This document shows positions 36,413 through 52,930 of a stretch of DNA of 64,000 nucleotides, one piece after another. The stretch's first letter is position 1, and each line of letters begins with the position of its first letter. The stretch spans positions 168,148,333 to 168,212,332 of the forward strand of contig CM060681.1 in the NCBI GenBank assembly GCA_030686995.1, read 5' to 3'. The stretch comes from Artemisia argyi (taxonomy: Eukaryota > Streptophyta > Magnoliopsida > Asterales > Asteraceae). The notes below the pieces were generated by a model. The model was given only the letters and a program-made list of their open reading frames with translations. It did no database searches and was not told where the DNA came from. The translations under genes were made by a program, and so were the position numbers.

Positions 36413-36523
36413 ATAATAATAATAATAATAAACAATATGGTTAAAAAATGTTTCTATATAATAAAGAAATTTTAAAAAATTATTTAGCTAAAAATAAAAA
36501 TAAAAACAATAATCACAAGTTAT

Positions 36524-36549
36524 ACCCGCCCATCGGGCGGGTTTTGCTA

Positions 36550-36553
<4 letters not shown>
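36524..36553 (+). terminator. Helitron-type 3' terminal hairpin and CTAA end
   Basis: Stem ACCCGCCC / GGGCGGGT with a 3-base loop, 7 bases, then CTAA and host T. Position, GC content and spacing fit the 3' terminus used by plant Helitrons. Confidence 0.7.
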
Positions 36554-36633
<80 letters not shown>

Positions 36634-36721
36634 GTGTAAAAACGAAATGGTGAGCCCTTTCCTAAGGGGTGTCGAGGCGTGTACATATATATAGTTACTA
36701 GTGTAACAAGTGTTGTAAACT

Positions 36722-36813
<92 letters not shown>

Positions 36814-38115
36814 GTGTAAAAACGAAATGGTGAGCCCTTTCCTAAGGGGTGTCGAGGCGTGTACATATATATAGTTACTAGTGTAACAAGTGTTGTAAAC
36901 TTAGATAATAAAGTGTATCGTGTGAAAAATAAACGTGATATGCATGAATGTAGTAGAGTAGGAAATGAAATAGGAACGATGACTTACAACACCAAAAGAT
37001 GGTGGAGAGTCCAAGTGATACGAGACAACAGGCAAACGTGATACTCATTCGTAGTGACCCTCATTCCAAATATTTGTTACCCAAGTAGTTCTTAACCCAA
37101 AACCTTCGTGTGTGCCTCCCTTGGTCTCGACAGCAAGTAAAGGAAGAAAGAAAATATTGTTTGTGATTGAGATCTTAGTGAAACTTGAAAGTGTGTGAAA
37201 AACGTGCATTAAATGTGGGTTTTATTGGGAAATCATGGTAGTTAGTAAGTTTAGCATGTGACTTGGTCTTTGGATGTGTCAATCGAACAAGACAAGCTTG
37301 CCCCTAGTTCCTTGTGTTATGTCAAGTCGAGTGTAGTAGTCTTTTAGGCTATAATGATTTTGTTGATTAGTTTAGTACTAGGGCAAAGCAAAGTTGGAAA
37401 CATGTGATGTACTAGGAGGATTAGTTTAATTGAAAGGTGTTTGTGTTGTTGGTTAATGAGACACTAAGTCTTGTGGGTAATGAGAGTTTAGTGTGTAATG
37501 GTTTGAACCAAAGGTTCGACTAGTTCAATAGGTTACATGTAGGGCGGATTGGGTGTTGGGTTCTTGGCTGATCTCATACGCAAGAAGCAAAAATCATGGG
37601 GTGGTTTTCATGTCGAGTTACAAGAGTATCCAAGGAAAAGAATTTAAAACTTTAAGATGTTGGTTTAGTTGTGTCCGTGGTGCTATGATCTGTGATAATC
37701 GTGTGGTAGGGCAACAAAGAAAATCTAGTGTGACAAGTTTTATGAAATGCACGAGTTGTGCTCGTTGAGCAAATTGCAACACAAAGAAAATGAATAACCA
37801 TAAGGGCTTGGTGAAAACCGGCCCAAAAGCAAACTATAGAAACAAAAATTGATTTTTGGGCTTGTGGTTGTGCTCGGCCCAGCAGCGAGGCAAAAAGAAA
37901 GAAAAGAAACTTTGGGCTTAGGGTGGCACACGGCCCATAGCAAAATAATATAGTGTCAGTGACTAGTGCTCTCGTAACTTTAGTTTCGGTATCGGTGTCG
38001 GTGTTGATTCGTGTAGTCCATATAAACATAAACGGTGTCGTTCCTAGGTATATATACTTATATAATAAATATATACTTAGTGTGATAATAATTTTGTAAT
38101 AATTAATATATATAC

Positions 38116-38214
<99 letters not shown>

Positions 38215-38519
38215 TCGGTGTCTTTTCAAGGTGTCGGGTCGCAAGTGGGAGTTACCGGTGTTAACCTCATTGGGTGACATCCAAGAGTGACAACAGGTGA
38301 TTCCAGGTGATAACCATACGGTGACCAAAGAAATCGGGTGTCAAACAAACGGTGACCAAAGTAATCGGGTGTCAAACAAACGGTGACCAAAATAATCGGG
38401 TGTCAAACAAACGGTGTCTCATATAAAAATTTTAAATTTGCCCGAAAAAATGGCTTAGATTAGATTTGTTTCGAAAATTAGCATTAATAAATGACCAGGG
38501 ATTTTACGGAGTATTACAG
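36554..38519 (-). repeat. Chromovirus 3' LTR, proximal half with tandem duplication
   Basis: Matches 50930-52585. Next to the insertion a 180-base unit, (TA)n plus ~95 unique bases starting GTACGTGTAAAAACG, is present twice (36630 and 36810) but once in the other LTR (50932). It ends ACGGAGTATTACA at 38519. Confidence 0.9.
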
Positions 38520-38532
38520 TACCCACCCGTTA
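38520..38532 (-). other. Chromovirus polypurine tract
   Basis: On the minus strand CGGGTGGGTAC directly precedes the 3' LTR start TGTAATACTCCG and overlaps the region just after the integrase stop. Confidence 0.7.
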
Positions 38533-39575
38533 GATTGGATTCGTCCTGGAATCCAGAGTTGAATCGGTGCTCGAGGTTGTCTTATCGAATAGTTGTGGGT
38601 ATTTAGCACGAATTTGATCCTCGCGCTCCCAAGTGAACTCGGGTCCTCTCTTAGAGTTCCATCTGACCTTAACAATGGGAATGCGACTATGCTTAAGTCG
38701 TTTGACCTCCCGGTCCATAATCTCGATGAGTTCCTCAACAAAGTTCAACTTATCGTCGATTTTGATCTCTTTCAACGGAATCACAAGGGTTTCATCCGAT
38801 AAGCACTTTTTCAAATTTGACACGTGGAAGGTGTTGTGTACTCTACTGATCTCCTCAGGGAGTTCGAGTTTGTATTCCACGGGACTGATCCTTTCAATGA
38901 TCTCGAAGGGTCCAACGTATCTTGGGTTTAACTTTCCACGTTTTCCAAATCTAATCATCCCTTTCCAAGGTGATACCTTTAGCATTACCCTGTCTCCAAC
39001 TTGAAACTCCATTGGTTTCCTTCGCACATCGGCATAGCTCTTTTTCCGATCTCTTGCGGCTTGTAATCTTTGTCGAATCTTTACTATTTTCTCAGTAGTT
39101 TTAAGAATCAACTCGGGACCTGAGAGTTGTACATCTCCAATCTCAGCCCAACAAACTGGTGATCGACACTTTCTTCCATAAAGTGCTTCAAACGGTGTGG
39201 CCTTAATACTGGCGTGATAACTGTTATTATATGAGAATTCTGCTAACGGTAGGTGCTTATCCCAGCATTTTCCAAAATCGATCACACATGCCCTAAGCAT
39301 GTCCTCTAGGGTTTGAATAGTCCTTTCACTTTGACCATCAGTCTGTGGATGGTAAGCGGTACTCATATCTAACTTATTTCCCAAGGCTTTCTGTAAAGAT
39401 TGCCAAAAGTTAGATGTGAAACGGCTGTCTCGGTCGGAGATAATAGAAATCGTCACTCCATGCCGGGAAACTATCTCCTTCAAGTATAAACGTGCAAGAA
39501 TGTCCATATCATCAGTCTCTTTGATTGGTAAGAAGTGCGCTGACTTCGTGAGACGATCGACAATAACCCAATAGT
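38530..39575 (-). pseudogene. Chromovirus integrase C-terminal part and chromodomain-like module
   Basis: Follows a one-base frameshift (~39575, after GFDTI). It contains integrase core Asp in [10 protein letters not shown] and Glu in [13 protein letters not shown], the GPFEIIERI / VFHVSNLK-type GPY/F region, and ends with [19 protein letters not shown] then [18 protein letters not shown]. That last part is the chromodomain-like tail found in Tekay/Del chromoviruses, thought to direct integration to marked chromatin. Otherwise uninterrupted to the stop near 38530. Confidence 0.9.
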
Positions 39576-42473
39576 GTCAAACCCACTGGATGTCTTGGGT
39601 AATTTTGTAATGAAGTCCATTGTAATCCTTTCCCATTTCCACATTGGTAGCTCTGGTTGAATCAAAAGACCGAATGGTTTTTGATGTTCAGCCTTTACTC
39701 TTGAGCGGGTCAAACATTTACCGACATACTCTGCAATGTCAGCTTTCATGTTTGGCCACCAATACAACTTCTTAAGATCATGATACATTTTGTCCGAGTC
39801 GGGATGAATGGAATATTTAGACTTGTGAGACTCATGCATGATGAGGTCTCGTATTCCTCTATACAATGGAATCCAACTTTTGTCCTTGAAACACAGCCTT
39901 CCATCTGGTTTCTTGACAAATCCATTCGTGCTTTCTGGCATGCAGTAAATCTTCCCGTGCGGTCTATTCTCTTCTTTAAGGGCCTCAGCTTGAACTTCAA
40001 GTATTTGAGACGGAAGTGGTGATCTAATTGTCATTCCCAATGATCTAACTCTGAGGGGTCTAAGTCGTTCCTTTCGACTCAAGGCATCAACTACAACATT
40101 TGCCTTCCCTGGGTGATAACGAATTTCGCAATCATAGTCACTTAATAACTCTAGCCATCGACGTTGCCTCATATTCAACTCCTTTTGATCTAAAATGTGT
40201 TGAAGACTCTTGTGATCGGTGAAGACCGTACACTTGGTTCCATATAGGTAGTGTCTCCAGATCTTAAGAGCGAATACTACCGCTCCTAATTCTAGATCAT
40301 GAGTAGTATAGTTCTCCTCGTGGGGTTTAAGTTGTCTAGAAGCGTAAGCGATTACTTTCAATCTTTGCATCAATACGGCACCCAAACCTTGGATTGATGC
40401 GTCACAATATACCACGAAATCCTCACTTCCTTCGGGTGATGCTAATATCGGTGCTTCGCAAAGCTTCTGCTTCAAAAACTGAAATGCCGACTCTTGTTCT
40501 TCTCCATAGTCAAACTTTTTCTTCTTCTGTGTTAACTCAGTCAAAGGCTTAGAAATCCCTGAAAATCCTTCAATAAACCTCCGATAGTAGCTGGCAAGAC
40601 CTGAAAATTGGCGTATCTCGGTAGGACTCGTAGGTGACGCCCAATTTTTAACAGCTTCGATCTTCGCGGGATCAACATGAATACCCTTACTGTCGATAAC
40701 ATGCCCAAGAAATTGTACCTTCTCAATCCAAAAATCACACTTGGAGAATTTGGCGTATAATTTCTCTTCTCTGAGCAGTGTTAGTATAGCCTTTAAGTGT
40801 TCTGCGTGCTCTTCCTTACTACGTGAATAGATAAGGATATCATCGATGAATACAATCACAAACTTATCCAAATAGGGTTTGCACACTCGGTTCATTAATT
40901 CCATAAATACAACGGGTGCATTTGTTAGACCGAATGGCATTACTTGGAATTCGTAGTGGCCGTATCTCGTCCTGAAAGCCGTCTTAGGGATGTCTTCCTC
41001 CCTAACTCTCAGTTGGTGATAACCCAATCTCAAATCAATCTTCGAGTAGACACTCGATCCTTGTAGTTGATCAAACAGATCATCAATCCTTGGCAACAGA
41101 TATCGATTCTTCATCGTAAGTTTGTTCAACTCACGATAATCGATACACATCCTGAAGGTTCCATCCTTCTTCTTTACAAACAACATAGGTGCTCCCCATG
41201 GTGACGAACTTGGGTGAATAAATCCTTTATCTGACAATTCCTGCAATTGCTCAGATAGCTCCTTCATCTCAGACGGTGCTAGCCTATAGGGTGCTCGTGC
41301 TACGGGTGCTGCTCCTGGCACCAAGTCAATTTGAAATTCCACTTGACGAGTCGACGGAAGGCCAGGCAAGACCTCAGGAAATACTTCTGGAAAGTTCCCG
41401 ACTACTGGCACATCCTCAAGTCGTTTCTCTTCCGACTTCTTCTCAGTGACTTGAGCCAAAAAGGCTTGACATCCTCGTTCGATGTACTTCACAACTTTGA
41501 CGCAAGAAATTATGCTTAGACGTGTTTTACTTCGCTCGCCGCGAACAATTAGGGTTTCGTCATTCAGAGGGATGTGAACGACTTTCTCATCACAAATGAT
41601 TTTAGCGCGGTTCTTGGATAGCCAATCCATTCCTATAACGACGTCGAAACTACCAAGTCTAATAGGCATAAGGTCAATGACGAATGGTGTGTCTAGTAGG
41701 CGTAGGGTGCAACCTCGGAGTATAGTGTTAGTGCTCACTAGCTTTCCATCAGCTATCTCAATCTCGTATGTGGTGTCTAGTTTGGTTGGTGTAATATTAA
41801 GTAGAGGTTCAAGAGAAATAGATACGAAATTTTGATCGGCTCCGGAATCAAATAAAATTTTAACTGGGCGGTTCTTTAGAAAGAACGTACCCGTGACTAC
41901 GTTCGGATCTTGCTGGACATTTCCATCTCCCAGCACATATGCTCTCCCACGTGCATTGTTGTCCTTGTTTGGGCACTGGCGCCTGTAGTGTCCTTTCTCT
42001 CCATAAGCATGGCATACCACAACCACGGGTTGCAAGTTATCTCCTGTAGCCTTGTAATCTTGTGTCTTATGTCCAGTCCTTGAACATTTCCCACACTTAG
42101 CATAGCAGAGTCCAGTCTGATGCATCTTACACTTGTCGCAGAATGGGGAAGGTCCAGCATACCCAACATTCTTAACTGGTGCGGCGACATAAGCTCTAAC
42201 AGCTTCCTGTCGTGGATTTTGTTGGTTGTGGTGGGTGTTTCTATCATGGTGGTAGTTACGGTTGGGGTTACGGTTGTTGTTGCTGTTGCTATTGTTGTTG
42301 TTGTTGTTTGTCTTTCGATCATCAAACTTCCTTTTGTGATCGTTGTTTCCCTGAGCAGAGTTACGCTTAATCTTCCGGTCTAGCAGTCTTTGGGCAATTG
42401 TCATTGCTTCTTCCAAAGATTGAGGCTTCGACGAGGTGACGTTTCCCTCAATGCTCCTAGGTAGTCCCTCAAT
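39576..42473 (-). pseudogene. Chromovirus gag C-terminus, protease, RT, RNase H, integrase start
   Basis: Reads YIEGLPRSI (Gag end), an Asn-rich tract (about 42255-42310), two decayed zinc knuckles ([14 protein letters not shown] and [14 protein letters not shown], each with one Cys replaced by Tyr), protease FDSGAD (~41849), RT with RLGYHQLRV and FIDDILIYS (~40840), RNase H with YCDAS and [10 protein letters not shown] (~40215), and integrase zinc motif HX4H...C with the second Cys of the CX2C changed to Arg. Frame is kept until ~39575. It joins the gag start at 46961-46373 once the solo LTR is left out; the inserted length plus target copy (3894) is a multiple of three. Confidence 0.9.
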
Positions 42474-42478
42474 GTACC

Positions 42479-45400
42479 TGATTTGTGGTAAACAGTCGGA
42501 TAATATCAACCAAGTTATGGTCAACAAGTCAGACAGCTTAGGCCAATGCTTCCGTGGAATACAGTGTTTCCCCGGGTCGTAATGTCCCAACGAGGTTGTG
42601 ATGGTATTAAAAACAAATTTGTGATCGAGTGAATGTGAACATGAAAGGTATAAAGTGTGTGTGTGTGATTATACTAGGGTTTTATAAAACAAAATAACTT
42701 ATATAAACTATTTTAACGATTACGTGAAACCTAGATATCTAAAAACGTTTAAAACCTACACCAAATTAAAATCAGACGCGACTACGTACTGAGAAAAAGG
42801 TGAGTTTTAAGGAAAAATAAACTATAGGGGTTAAAAATGAAAATTCTATAAACTTAAACTTAAAAGAAAATTAAATTAAAAAGAAAATTATTTTTTAGAT
42901 TATTTTATTATTTATTATTAATTATTTAATTAAAAACTTATTTAACTATTTAATTAAAACTAATTTATATCAAACTAAAAATTATAAATACTAAAAATTA
43001 AACTAAAAACTTGTAAAAATAATTTTAAACTTAAATTAGAACTTGAAGAAAGTATAAAAAATAAAAATAAATATTTTTGTCTTTTTATGGATTTTTTATT
43101 AATTAAAAACTATTTATATTAATTATACTAATTAAACTATTTTGAATTACTAATAATACTAAATTAACTTAGAAAATTATGGAAAAATTCATAAAACTAT
43201 TTTATGACTTATAAAAGCTATAAAAAATATAAAAACTAGGTATTAACTTATAAAAATTAATTATGCTATTTATAATTTAATTATTGATTAATTACTAATA
43301 AAACTATTTTTAAATCTAATAACTATCAAATGACAATATAAAAATCTGAGAAAATTATTAAAAATACTTTAATATAATAGGAAATTAATAAAAATATAAA
43401 AACACAACTTACTTAATAAAAATATAAAAATGAAAATTAAAATTAAATTGTATTAAATAGAAACTATCACTTATTTTTATATTGTTTTTTCTTGAATTTT
43501 CTTTTACAAATCTATTTTATATCTAAATATAACTAACTTTTGTAAAAACAATATTTTTATAACTTATTAATAAGCTAGATATAAGCTACTAACCCTAACA
43601 GTTGACTTATGTTGACTGAATAAGCAAATAAGCTCTACTAAGCTTGTGTGGGACCCACAATGGTAAAAGTTTGTTCTTATGAGTTAGTTGAACTATATTA
43701 AATAAGGATAGCACAAATAAGCAGCTTCAATAAGCTACAAAACACAAATAAGCAGTTTGCTTATTGCATTCTGAGGCAGTTTTGGGGACAGCTTTTGGGA
43801 GCAAAACTAAGTGGGGTCCACAGGTTAATAGGTCAAACAAAAGGTCAACTTGGAAAGCCTACTAGGAGGGGGTTTGGGAGAAACAAGATTTGAGGTCTGG
43901 GGCCCACTGTGGTGGTCACAAATCACCACCAAAGTAGTGGTGATGGCTATGGGTTTGCTGCACATGGGAGGTGTTCTCCCTGCAGTTGTGTTTAGCCAGG
44001 TGTGGGGCCCACTACAAAAATCACAAAAATGAAACAAGAGTGGGATTTAACAGATGAGGCGGGGGACTTTACACCCAAGAAGTTTCAGAACTTAAAACCT
44101 AATACACAAATCTACAAAAATCCCACAAGTTTTGTGAATATCTGAGAATGATAATTTTGACTTTTGAACAAAACTACTTGGTTTGACTTTATTGAGATTC
44201 TAATGGTTACCACTGATCTAATAAGTTGTAATAAGCTTAGATGTATTGAAATTTCACAACCTAAACTAACTGTGGAATGATTTGAGTGCTTGTGGAATCT
44301 AAAGTCCACACAGTGGACTGTTATGAAACTTTGAAATGGATTTTTGACTTTCTAATGTTTAGGGTGCCAGTTTTATACTTCCTAAGGTCTAACTAAACCT
44401 AATGCAAGTTAATGAAACAAAGATCAAAGTCAAACATCCACAAGAAACCTCAACAGTGGACTAAACCAAACACCCCTTATCAAAAGCTAACTTGTGATTT
44501 TTGAAAGGAAACACTGATTTAGACCATGAGTTTGAATCACAGAGTTGAAATATGATATAAAAGACTTATTTAAGCACAAGGTTACCAACAAAAACAGCTT
44601 ATACTAATACGTCACCATTAAACTATTTTAACAGTGGACTAAAAAAAACTTAGCAACTCAAGATTTTAATGAACAACAACTAGATATTAGGCAACAATAT
44701 TACTAAATTTAGCTAAATAAGCACAGAGGGACCAAGAATAAACAGCTTTAAGCACTTCTACAGTGTAAATGCAAAAATTTAAATACGTTGCTTACAAAAG
44801 ATCCAATGCACAGAACTAAGAACAACAGAGTCCACAACTGCCCTAATTCCTCCCTTGAGGATCTAATACCATGAATATCCAAAATCAGCAACACTTTTTA
44901 CTTCCTTCCTCTTCTCCCTTGGATTTTTGTGAATTTTCTATATTTTCTTGTATTTTTAAGTATTTCTATAATTGAACTCTCAACTGAATTTTAAAGTTAA
45001 TAAAGCTTACAGAAGCTTTGTCAAGGCTTGTGGGAGCTTTATTAGTCCTTGTGATCAACTAATATCAACATTAATCAAGTTTGAGATTTTTGAGTAAAAA
45101 TGAACACCAACTGAGATACAACTGAAACTTGAAATTTATGATCAAAACTATTTTAGATTATACTGAATTGAAGATTACAAGTTAGTTTAATTGAAAGGAA
45201 CAACTGAAAAAAGAAATTACACTACTACGATTGAATTACACTAAACCTAATCTAATAATCCTTCTCTGTGGCTTCTTTCTTGTTTTATATAGATAATTAG
45301 GGTTCCAGGTGGAGGTCTGAGCAAATCCCACTTCTTTTCTTAGCCGTTAGATTACTGCAACTCATCCTAGCCTTCAAATTATCTTTTGGCGCCAAAAAGT

Positions 45401-46367
45401 CCACAAGGTTTTTTTGTTGCGTGGAGGATTTTAAGGAGCAATTAATGGCTCTTGGATGTTGTGGAGGTGGAGGGTAACTAGTGGGAGAGTGGTTGGCCAG
45501 CTGGGGGGTGAAACCAGGTGAGGTGGAGGGGCGGTTTTGGTTGCAGTGTGTGGGGTGGTATTGGGGAAGAAGGGCAGGGTCAACAGGTATGTTTGACCCG
45601 GTTTTATTTATTAAAAGGGTTGGGCTTTAGTTGTAGTTGGGCCAGGGAAAAGAATTGGATCTGGGGTGGGCTTGGTGTGTAACTTGGGTTGGATTAGGTT
45701 TTAGGTAATAATAATAATAGGGTCCGGTTTGGTTTTAGGAATTACACAAGGACCAAAGTTGTAATTTGAGCAAAGTTGAGGGTATGATGTGTAATTTTCC
45801 AAAGTTTATCATAAGGGTCTAAATTGCCAAGTATAGATAATACAAGGGCCACTTTTGATATTTTTCATTTTTTAATTACCGGGGACTATTTTTGCCAAAC
45901 CTTCAAAATCCAGGGACCAAACATGTAATTTTACCAAACTTCACACCAAGGACCATTCCTGCAAAAGATTAATAATACAAGGACCAAAATTGATTTTCTC
46001 AAAGTTTTTACATCCCAGGGACCATTTATGTCAATTTTCAAAGTTGAGGGACTAAACTTGTAATTTTATGAAACTTTGCACCAAAGGACTAAATATGTAA
46101 CTTTATGATTAAAAAGGACCTTTGATGACTTTTTCATGTTTTTAGAATAACCAGGGACTAGTTTTGCCAATTTATGAAACTTGAGGGACTGAAACTGCCA
46201 ATTATGCAAACTTTGTACGTTTTTCATCTGTTTTTGCATATTTTGCATTTGAAACATATAAAACACACTTCTAAGATATTTTAAGTATTTTTATGTATAT
46301 TTGAGTGTTTTTGGATGTTTTGGCAGCTCAGATTAGTATAAAATGATGAGTATTTAGACACTCATCA
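42479..46367 (-). repeat. Solo Athila/Tat-type LTR inside chromovirus gag
   Basis: 3889 bases between perfect 5-base duplications GTACC (42474-42478 and 46368-46372). On the minus strand it starts TGATGAGTGTCTAAATACTC and ends CACAAATCA. It shares layout and blocks with the LTR at 17900: a starting hairpin, TGGTCC arrays (45720-46230), TATA box (45282-45292), AT-rich middle (42880-43560) and a GACCCGGGG block near the end. No coding capacity. A single LTR without internal DNA results from LTR-LTR recombination. Confidence 0.85.
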
Positions 46368-46372
46368 GTACC

Positions 46373-46961
46373 TTTCCAACAACTTTTCCAAATCAGGAAC
46401 CTTTGAAGGGCAAAGTGTGGCAAGTTCCTGAAATCTCCTATCATAAGCCCTGAGATCATTTCTTTTCACGACCAACAGGTGAAACTCATCTTCTAGTTTC
46501 TTGATCTCTCCTTTAGGGCAGAACTTCTTCAACATCTTTTCCTTAAACTCAGCCCAGGTGATCTGATAGGCCTCCTCCACACCTATCTTCTGAGCAGTTG
46601 CGTTCCACCAAGACAACACATCTTCCAACAATGTTCCAGTAGCAAACAAGACTCTGCTTTCAGCAGCACAACCGCTCCTCACAAACACAGTCTCAGTTCG
46701 CTCAAACCATCGAGCAAGCTCTTTCACTCATTCAGTACCTTTGAAGTGGGATGGTTTACAAGATATGAAGTCCTTATAGGTACACTTCCGAGTCGCAGAG
46801 GACTCACTTTCTGCAGTAGGTCGGTCGTTGCTACTTGATCACGCCATTGTAGCAGCTTGCTCCTCTAGAGCTGCAGCAATGCTGTCGGCAACCAATTTCT
46901 TTATAGCAGCTTGAGTCATAGCAGGTGATGCGGCGGTAGTTGTGGTTTTCCTAGGGGCCAT
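46373..46961 (-). pseudogene. Chromovirus gag N-terminal part
   Basis: Starts MAPRKTTTTAASPAMTQAAI at 46961 and runs through an Ala-rich helix into the Gag capsid domain ([34 protein letters not shown] and [14 protein letters not shown]). TGA at 46839-46841 and TGA at 46728-46730 interrupt it. It ends at ERY, where the solo LTR inserted. Confidence 0.85.
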
Positions 46962-47129
46962 GATTCTATAAAATCGCAAGTGTATAAGTAAGAATCCCAA
47001 ACATCAATCAATAACAAGAGAAATAACATAACCAAGCTCATAATAGTCGAGATGATCACAAAATACATCACAATCACACCATGAATACATACATCAATAT
47101 AAACCATATCATTCATAAATAATCATCAC

Positions 47130-47617
47130 GACATTTAACAACACACATGGAAATTATAATGAATCTCAATATGGGAGCATAATAAAAGATCAGACAACCA
47201 AAACATCATAAATCAATATCAATACAGTACAATCATAACCAACATAAAGTTTTAATAATTTGAATTCATTGTTACAAAACCATAAGATACAACATTATTA
47301 ATGTCACACGCGACAAGTTAAGATGTCTCTGAATGTAATGATACGTCATAGATCTATGGAGGTCCGGGTGCGCCTCCTGATCTCCCCTCTAGCTCTCTGA
47401 TGATCCTGATCATCTCCAACATCTCTAAATCTCTGGATCTCTCTCAGGCCTGAATCTCCTCAATCGTGGCTGACAGAGTGTGGATGGTAGCACTAGATGC
47501 GACCAAATCCTGAGTCTGATGCTCCAGCATCTGTTGTGTGATGATCACTATCTCTCTCAAATCCTCCATCTCATGCCTCTGAACATCTAGTCGATGACCG
47601 AACTCAGTGATAGTAGC
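47130..47617 (-). other. Decayed coiled-coil extension and spacer upstream of gag
   Basis: After the stop at 47618 the same frame still reads a heptad-like segment (FGHRLDVQRHEMEDLREIV...) to another stop near 47450. The upstream ORF was probably longer. The rest is noncoding. Confidence 0.45.
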
Positions 47618-48862
47618 CTATGCTTCCTCGATCTCGGTCCCCATCATCTCGAACACAGTCTCTAAAGTTGTCCTATGCACTACGAGGTTCTCGACCTCCT
47701 CCTTCATAATCTCAATCCTCTCCAAGGATATATCCTCAATAATGCTCAACGGCTTATCAAGACGATCCTCATGTCTAACCAACCTAGCAGCCAGTAGAGG
47801 GATAGTATGGTGTATCGGCTCCCCAATAACCGGTAACACCGCTGAAGAGCCCTCTCCAAGCTCAGCAGCCCTAGGTGATCCCTCAATAAACCTCCATCGA
47901 TGAATGCACTCCAACAAGAATGACCATCGGTGGGAATCAACCAACCTATGAATGCTGGGTGAGGTAGGGGTCTCAGTAGGAACAGGTGATGGTGATGGAA
48001 TAGGTGATGAAACAGGTAATGGTGTCGGCATAGTAGTAATCTGAGAGTAGAAAACCATAGGTGGTGACATGGGTGGCAAAACCTCAGAAGAGTGTGGTGC
48101 GGTATAAGTAGGCAGCATGAAAGGATGTGGCTCAGGTAGGGGTGATACAGGTGATGGTGACGGAGACGGTGAAGGTGCTGGTGATGCCACAGGTGTCTGC
48201 TCAGGCATAGAAACAGGTGGTAATATAGGTGTGGGTGATGGTACAGATGTAGGTACAGGTAATGTAACAGTAGAAGCAGGCCAAATACATACTCGTTTCC
48301 GAGCCGTGCATTTGCGGGTAAAGCCATCATCATGGTATCGAAACAACTCTCCAAAAGGCTCAGGCTCAAAGGGCTCAAGGGTCCTCACTCGCTTGCATCG
48401 ACGAGTCGGTGCAGGCGGGGATGGTGGTGGGATAGAAGAAGCAGTGTCAGAAGTATCGGAGTAAGAAGACTCGTTATCAGCATTTGAACCGGTATGGTGA
48501 CTAGCAGGTGGTGTAAGACGGTCATCAGCCGCAAGAAACTGCTGAGACGTAAGATACTTATCATATAGGTACTGCTCCTGTATCATAGGTCCACAGACAG
48601 GACAAAAAAGAGGCTGCATAGCAAAAGAATCAATTGGTGTCGAAGCAACCTCACCTTCCTCGAAGGGCTTAGTCTCTGCAGATGGGTCTCCAGATGGAAC
48701 AGGAGATGGAATAACAGGTGATACAGGTAGGGTGTTATGGTCAGAATCATGGGTGTCTCGGGTGTCGTGGGTGTCATAGTCATATAGGTCAATGGTAGGG
48801 TAGGTGGATGATGCCGGCATGACGTTGTCGCTGTCAGACAATATAATAACCGGGGAAGACAT
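47618..48862 (-). CDS. Pro/Ser-rich ORF upstream of chromovirus gag
   Basis: 414 residues from MSSPVIILSDSDN at 48862. N-terminal acidic Ser/Asp region, then long Pro-Ser-Thr runs (about residues 190-300), then a helical, probably coiled-coil C-terminus (RHEDRLDKPLSIIEDISLER). It lies between PBS and gag, in a different frame from gag. Similar low-complexity ORFs with DRLD and LERIE heptads precede Gag in Asteraceae Ty3 elements I know of; function is not established. The C-terminal stop appears recent, since coiled-coil coding continues after it. Not a host gene. Confidence 0.6.
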   Translation of the reverse strand: MSSPVIILSDSDNVMPASSTYPTIDLYDYDTHDTRDTHDSDHNTLPVSPVIPSPVPSGDPSAETKPFEEGEVASTPIDSFAMQPLFCPVCGPMIQEQYLYDKYLTSQQFLAADDRLTPPASHHTGSNADNESSYSDTSDTASSIPPPSPPAPTRRCKRVRTLEPFEPEPFGELFRYHDDGFTRKCTARKRVCIWPASTVTLPVPTSVPSPTPILPPVSMPEQTPVASPAPSPSPSPSPVSPLPEPHPFMLPTYTAPHSSEVLPPMSPPMVFYSQITTMPTPLPVSSPIPSPSPVPTETPTSPSIHRLVDSHRWSFLLECIHRWRFIEGSPRAAELGEGSSAVLPVIGEPIHHTIPLLAARLVRHEDRLDKPLSIIEDISLERIEIMKEEVENLVVHRTTLETVFEMMGTEIEEA

Positions 48863-49098
48863 GGTACTGTAATATACCAAAATAGTAGTAATATACGTCA
48901 TTTAGTCTACATAATGCTACATGCACAGTGATCATAGTGTCATAGTGAACTCAGTGCAATGGATGTTAAAAATCAAACCTTAAAACATGACGTTGGCAAG
49001 CGCTGGCAAGGAGGGCACTTCGGTGATAAATAGTTTGTTTAGAAATCTGGTGAGGTTATAGTCCAATGTTTTGAAAAATCATTTAGTTCTCTATAACC

Positions 49099-49114
49099 AT
49101 GGCTCAGATGCCAA
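49099..49114 (-). other. Chromovirus primer binding site
   Basis: On the minus strand TTGGCATCTGAGCC lies two bases after the 5' LTR. It fits the initiator tRNA-Met site TGGTATCAGAGC with two mismatches. Confidence 0.65.
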
Positions 49115-49116
49115 TC

Positions 49117-52650
<3,534 letters not shown>

Positions 52651-52895
52651 TAAATAATAGATGTTCTAGGTTAATTAGTGGTATTTAGGTTTGGATAATA
52701 TTTAGTTTCTTATTTTCTTAAGAGAATCTTTGATTTAGAAGTTGGGTACATATCAAGGAACATAAAAAATATGAGCAAAAATCAAAAGTCAAAAGTTGAT
52801 TATGTATGTGGTTTTGGGGCTACCCGATAAGCTTCCATTGATAATGAAAAAAAGTAAAGAAAGAAAAATAATAGAAACGTTAAAAAAGTGAAAAA

Positions 52896-52930
<35 letters not shown>

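Noticed and set aside
47618..48862. Pro-rich 414-residue ORF as a host extensin-like gene
   Set aside because: It lies between the PBS and gag of the chromovirus, has no signal peptide and ends in a coiled coil.
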